Made by a program: the position numbers and the translations under genes | Assembly (NCBI GenBank): GCA_945971755.1 | Contig: CAMFPJ010000058.1 | Location: forward strand, 1 to 8,606 | DNA: 8,606 nucleotides | Origin: an uncultured Clostridia bacterium | Lineage (GTDB): Bacteria; Bacillota; Clostridia; Oscillospirales; Acutalibacteraceae | Reading direction: 5' to 3' | Notes under the pieces: model-generated | Told to the model about the DNA's origin: nothing | The model's input: the letters and a program-made list of their open reading frames with translations, nothing else | Database searches by the model: none | Shown: positions 6,097 to 8,606 of the stretch, piece by piece | How the letters are laid out: every line of letters begins with the position of its first letter | How positions within the stretch are numbered: position 1 is the first letter of the stretch

Positions 6097-7110
6097 TCAA
6101 TAACCGTTCGGATTATTTGACTGCCAGCGCCAAGAGTCCTCGCACATTTCTTCAATTCCTCTTTTTGCTTCCCAGCCGAGAACCTCTTTAGCCTTTGTTG
6201 GGTCTGAATAGCAAGTGGCAATGTCGCCGGGGCGGCGAGGTGCAATTTTATAAGGAAGCTCCTTACCGTAGGCTTTATTAAAGGCTTTTACAATATCAAG
6301 AACACTGTATCCTACGCCTGTGCCAAGGTTAAACACCTGCACACCTTTATTCCCCTCGAGAATATTATCAACCGCTTTAACGTGACCCTCTGCCAAATCT
6401 ACAACATGGATATAATCTCTGACGCCTGTACCGTCATGAGTGTCATAATCGTTACCGTAAACGCTTAAAAACTCGCGTTTGCCGATAGCAACCTGTGTGA
6501 TATACGGCATAAGGTTATTGGGAATTCCATTTGGATTTTCACCTATTCTGCCGCTTTTGTGAGCGCCTATGGGATTAAAGTAACGAAGAAGTGTTACATT
6601 CCACTCATTATCAGCTTTGCAGATATCCTCAAGAATAATTTCGATCATATATTTTGTTGTTCCGTAAGGGTTTGTTGTACCGCCTGTTTTCATTGTTTCC
6701 TTAAGAGGTGAAACATTATTCATACCGTAAACTGTGGCAGATGAACTGAACACTATATTCTTGCATCCGTTATTTCTCATAACATCGCAAAGCTTTAAGG
6801 TACCGCCGATATTGTTATCATAATATTCAATAGGCTTTTGGCAAGATTCTCCCACTGCTTTAAGACCTGCGAAATGAATTACTGCGTCAATTTTATTTTC
6901 CTTAAAAATTTTGTCCATTCCCTCACTGTCGCGAATATCGCACTCGTAAGACTTAAAATCTTTGCCTGTGAGTTCTTTTACTCTTTCAAGGGACTTTGGG
7001 CTTGAATTATAGTAATTATCAACTACTATAATGTCATAACCAGCGTTAAGAAGTTCCACACAAGTATGTGAGCCAATGTACCCTGCACCGCCTGTTACTA
7101 AAATATTCAT
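6097..7110 (-). CDS. galE: UDP-glucose 4-epimerase
   Basis: GalE interconverts UDP-glucose and UDP-galactose (in some enzymes also the N-acetyl forms) using bound NAD+. At 337 residues it has the usual length for the extended SDR family. Visible are the Rossmann glycine motif TGGAGYIGSH (6-15), the acidic DNYYN after the second strand, the HFAGLKAVGES segment (from 79), SSSATVYG (122-129, with the active-site serine), the catalytic pair Tyr149 and Lys153 (YGTTK), RYFNPIGAH (176-184), and the C-terminal RRPGDIATCYSDPTKA typical of GalE. The ATG is preceded by AAAAGGAG (7126-7119), eight bases upstream. It overlaps the stop of the preceding gene as TAATG, so translation is likely coupled. The likely use is supply of UDP-galactose for envelope or exopolysaccharide or the Leloir pathway; no other gal genes are in the window. 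Confidence 0.96.
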   Translation of the reverse strand: MNILVTGGAGYIGSHTCVELLNAGYDIIVVDNYYNSSPKSLERVKELTGKDFKSYECDIRDSEGMDKIFKENKIDAVIHFAGLKAVGESCQKPIEYYDNNIGGTLKLCDVMRNNGCKNIVFSSSATVYGMNNVSPLKETMKTGGTTNPYGTTKYMIEIILEDICKADNEWNVTLLRYFNPIGAHKSGRIGENPNGIPNNLMPYITQVAIGKREFLSVYGNDYDTHDGTGVRDYIHVVDLAEGHVKAVDNILEGNKGVQVFNLGTGVGYSVLDIVKAFNKAYGKELPYKIAPRRPGDIATCYSDPTKAKEVLGWEAKRGIEEMCEDSWRWQSNNPNGY

Positions 7111-8606
7111 TATGCTTTCTCCTTTTGAATTGTTGTGCCTACATAGTAAGCTTTGAGAATTCTTTCGTAGCTGTAACCCTTTTCTGCTAAAGCATTTGCA
7201 CCGGCTTTACTCATACCGACGCCGTAGCCTATGCCATAAGAAGTAAATGTAAATGTTTCTGTTGATGAGTCATATTCAAACTTGAAGCAGTTTGATTTAA
7301 GACCTATCTCCTTTGCTGTTGACACAAATTCATAACCGGAAACTTCTTTGTTACCGATTTTTACAGAAGTTACGTAACCGATAGCGTAAGAAACCGCTGT
7401 ATCGTGCTTTTTAATTGAAATCCACTTAATCGGGTCATCGTTTACGTCAATTTCATAACCTAAATCAAGAAGAATTCCTTGAATTTCTCCGCGTTTAAGT
7501 TTTACGGTTGTTTCGTAACCAGGGGCAGCGGCATCGGGATTTCCGTCAAGTCTGGCAACTGATTTAAGATAAGGATATGAGCCTTCAAAAATTGTTGAAG
7601 CATCTGCCGTTGCACCTGCTGCAGCCTCAAAATACGGTGTAAGAGCAACTTCTCCGCCGTATGTAATATATCTTCCGTAAACAGAGTCAACTGCCTTTTC
7701 AACCTCATCATTTATTGCTTTCTCAATTTCTACCCCGTCAATGACGAACCCATTATCTCTGTATTTAAGGTAAGTATAAATTACAATAGCCTGAGCCTTA
7801 ACCGCTTCAGTATTATAACCCTCACCCATCTCTGACATTACCAAACCTGCAATTGCAGTTTTAGCAGCCATTTTTTCACCGTTAACTGTAATAAATTCAG
7901 GTGCGCCTTTATCTGTCTCAATTTCCGTATTTGGTTCTTCGGTATTATTTGAAACTGTTTCACCCGCTTCATTTGTAACCGGTTCGGAAGAAGTTGACTC
8001 TTCTGTCAGTTTCTCAGCCTCTTGAGCCCGTTTATTTTCAATCTCTACAAGATCGGCCATAATCATATCGGAAATTTTTACCTTGATTTCCTCTTTTTGC
8101 GGCTCTTTATTTGTTGTAGGTTCCGGTGCTGTTGTACTCTCGGTTGTAGGTTCTGTTGTTTCATAGCCGAACACTTTACGAAGCATTCTTGTGGCAGAAC
8201 CGTCTTCACCCTGAACTTTTACGACGATTGCAAGAACGGCACAGAGCACAAAAACAATTCCGAGAACAATAGCAATAATTGTATTTGCCTTTTTACTCGG
8301 CTTTTTCTCCATTTCGTTTGGTTCTTCAGAAACAGCGTCCGAAATTTCAATCCCTATACTTCTGATGCCTGCAGCTTTTTCTCCCACAAGCTCAATAAGC
8401 TCTGTTGCGGCACTTTCAATGAATGATGCTTCTGACTCGCCCTCTTCAAGATAAAGTTTTCTGACAGTTGCAGACTCATCATCTGCCACGGCAATACAAA
8501 TATATTTTGATTCTTCAGTCTCGTAAATCTCACTGATTGATGCTCCGATATTAGCGGCAGACAAATCAAGGCTTACACGTGCAAGCTGTGCGGCATATTC
8601 GGTTGC
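7110..8606 (-). CDS. SpoIID-domain membrane protein with CinA-C-like N-terminal region (5' partial)
   Basis: The frame is open to the right edge, so the start lies outside the window. 498 residues are visible, numbered here from the edge. Residues 1-85 resemble the CinA/PncC C-terminal domain (for example AANIGASISEI and YICIAVADDESATVRKL), but the usual GIAGPDGG loop is absent. Residues about 107-132 form one strongly hydrophobic helix after a Lys-rich stretch, giving an N-in, C-out topology. Residues about 145-235 are a Thr/Glu/Pro-rich linker. Residues about 240-495 are a SpoIID/LytB-type domain: NTEAVKAQAIVIYTYLKY, SYPYLKSV, GYGVGMSKAGANALAEKGYSYERILKAYYVGT. SpoIID enzymes cleave denuded peptidoglycan glycan strands; Glu259 (VMSEMG) is the candidate catalytic acid. 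Several family motifs are altered (see findings), so activity is uncertain. The gene precedes galE with a one-base overlap. An extracytoplasmic cell-wall role is inferred. Confidence 0.82.
   Translation of the reverse strand, partial: ATEYAAQLARVSLDLSAANIGASISEIYETEESKYICIAVADDESATVRKLYLEEGESEASFIESAATELIELVGEKAAGIRSIGIEISDAVSEEPNEMEKKPSKKANTIIAIVLGIVFVLCAVLAIVVKVQGEDGSATRMLRKVFGYETTEPTTESTTAPEPTTNKEPQKEEIKVKISDMIMADLVEIENKRAQEAEKLTEESTSSEPVTNEAGETVSNNTEEPNTEIETDKGAPEFITVNGEKMAAKTAIAGLVMSEMGEGYNTEAVKAQAIVIYTYLKYRDNGFVIDGVEIEKAINDEVEKAVDSVYGRYITYGGEVALTPYFEAAAGATADASTIFEGSYPYLKSVARLDGNPDAAAPGYETTVKLKRGEIQGILLDLGYEIDVNDDPIKWISIKKHDTAVSYAIGYVTSVKIGNKEVSGYEFVSTAKEIGLKSNCFKFEYDSSTETFTFTSYGIGYGVGMSKAGANALAEKGYSYERILKAYYVGTTIQKEKA

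Noticed and set aside
8100..8170. Short repeats encoding Thr/Glu/Pro as a DNA repeat or CRISPR-like array
   Set aside because: The repetition is low-complexity coding sequence for the extracytoplasmic linker, with no regular unit or spacer.
8562..8564. TTG at 8564 as the start of the SpoIID-domain protein
   Set aside because: The frame stays open for 14 more codons to the window edge, the CinA-C-like similarity extends across it, and no Shine-Dalgarno site precedes it.
1..8606. A hidden defence system, prophage or integrated element
   Set aside because: All genes fit core or membrane functions in consistent orientation; no integrase, att-like repeats, toxin-antitoxin pair, tRNA or CRISPR repeats were seen. 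Overlapping frames opposite comM, recD2 and the SpoIID gene look like shadows, without ribosome sites or recognisable motifs.

Overview
The window reads as chromosomal DNA of a low-GC Gram-positive anaerobe, most likely a Clostridia-type gut Firmicute of the Oscillospiraceae/Ruminococcaceae kind. The grounds are AT-rich coding DNA, strong GGAGG-type Shine-Dalgarno sites with some GTG/TTG starts, a RecD2-type helicase, an ECF-type thiamine transporter S component under a TPP riboswitch with an intrinsic terminator, and a bacterial type A-like RNase P RNA. The genus is inference. The first 39 bases are not genomic: they are an Illumina Nextera adapter, so the left edge is an assembly or read end.

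Layout. At the left, on the + strand, lies comM/yifB (78-1604), whose promoter is cut by the adapter junction. It converges on the rest of the window across one symmetric hairpin terminator (about 1607-1638). Everything else is on the - strand. Reading in the direction of transcription (right to left): a 5'-truncated membrane protein with a SpoIID-type domain (runs off the right edge), galE overlapping it by one base (TAATG), a HAD-IB phosphatase, the RNase P RNA gene rnpB, a small Cys-rich single-pass membrane protein, recD2 overlapping it by 14 bases, and thiT, preceded by a complete promoter, TPP aptamer and terminator.

Transcription units as inferred from signals: (1) spoIID-like - galE - HAD, probably one operon, with rnpB 11 bases after the HAD stop; (2) the small membrane protein plus recD2, driven by a good promoter (TTAACA-17-TATAAT) lying directly after the rnpB terminator hairpin; (3) thiT, driven by TTGACA-16-TATAAT, whose -35 box lies inside the 3' end of recD2, and controlled by thiamine pyrophosphate through transcription attenuation.

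Most genes are housekeeping: DNA processing (comM, recD2), tRNA maturation (rnpB), thiamine uptake (thiT), sugar nucleotide interconversion (galE). I see no phage, IS element, CRISPR array or defence system. The least ordinary items are the truncated protein at the right, which joins a degenerate CinA-C-like region, one membrane helix and a SpoIID domain with altered motifs; the thiT leader, whose alternative pairings can occupy both arms of the terminator and whose aptamer carries an extra AU hairpin; and the small Cys-rich membrane protein translated from a very short leader.
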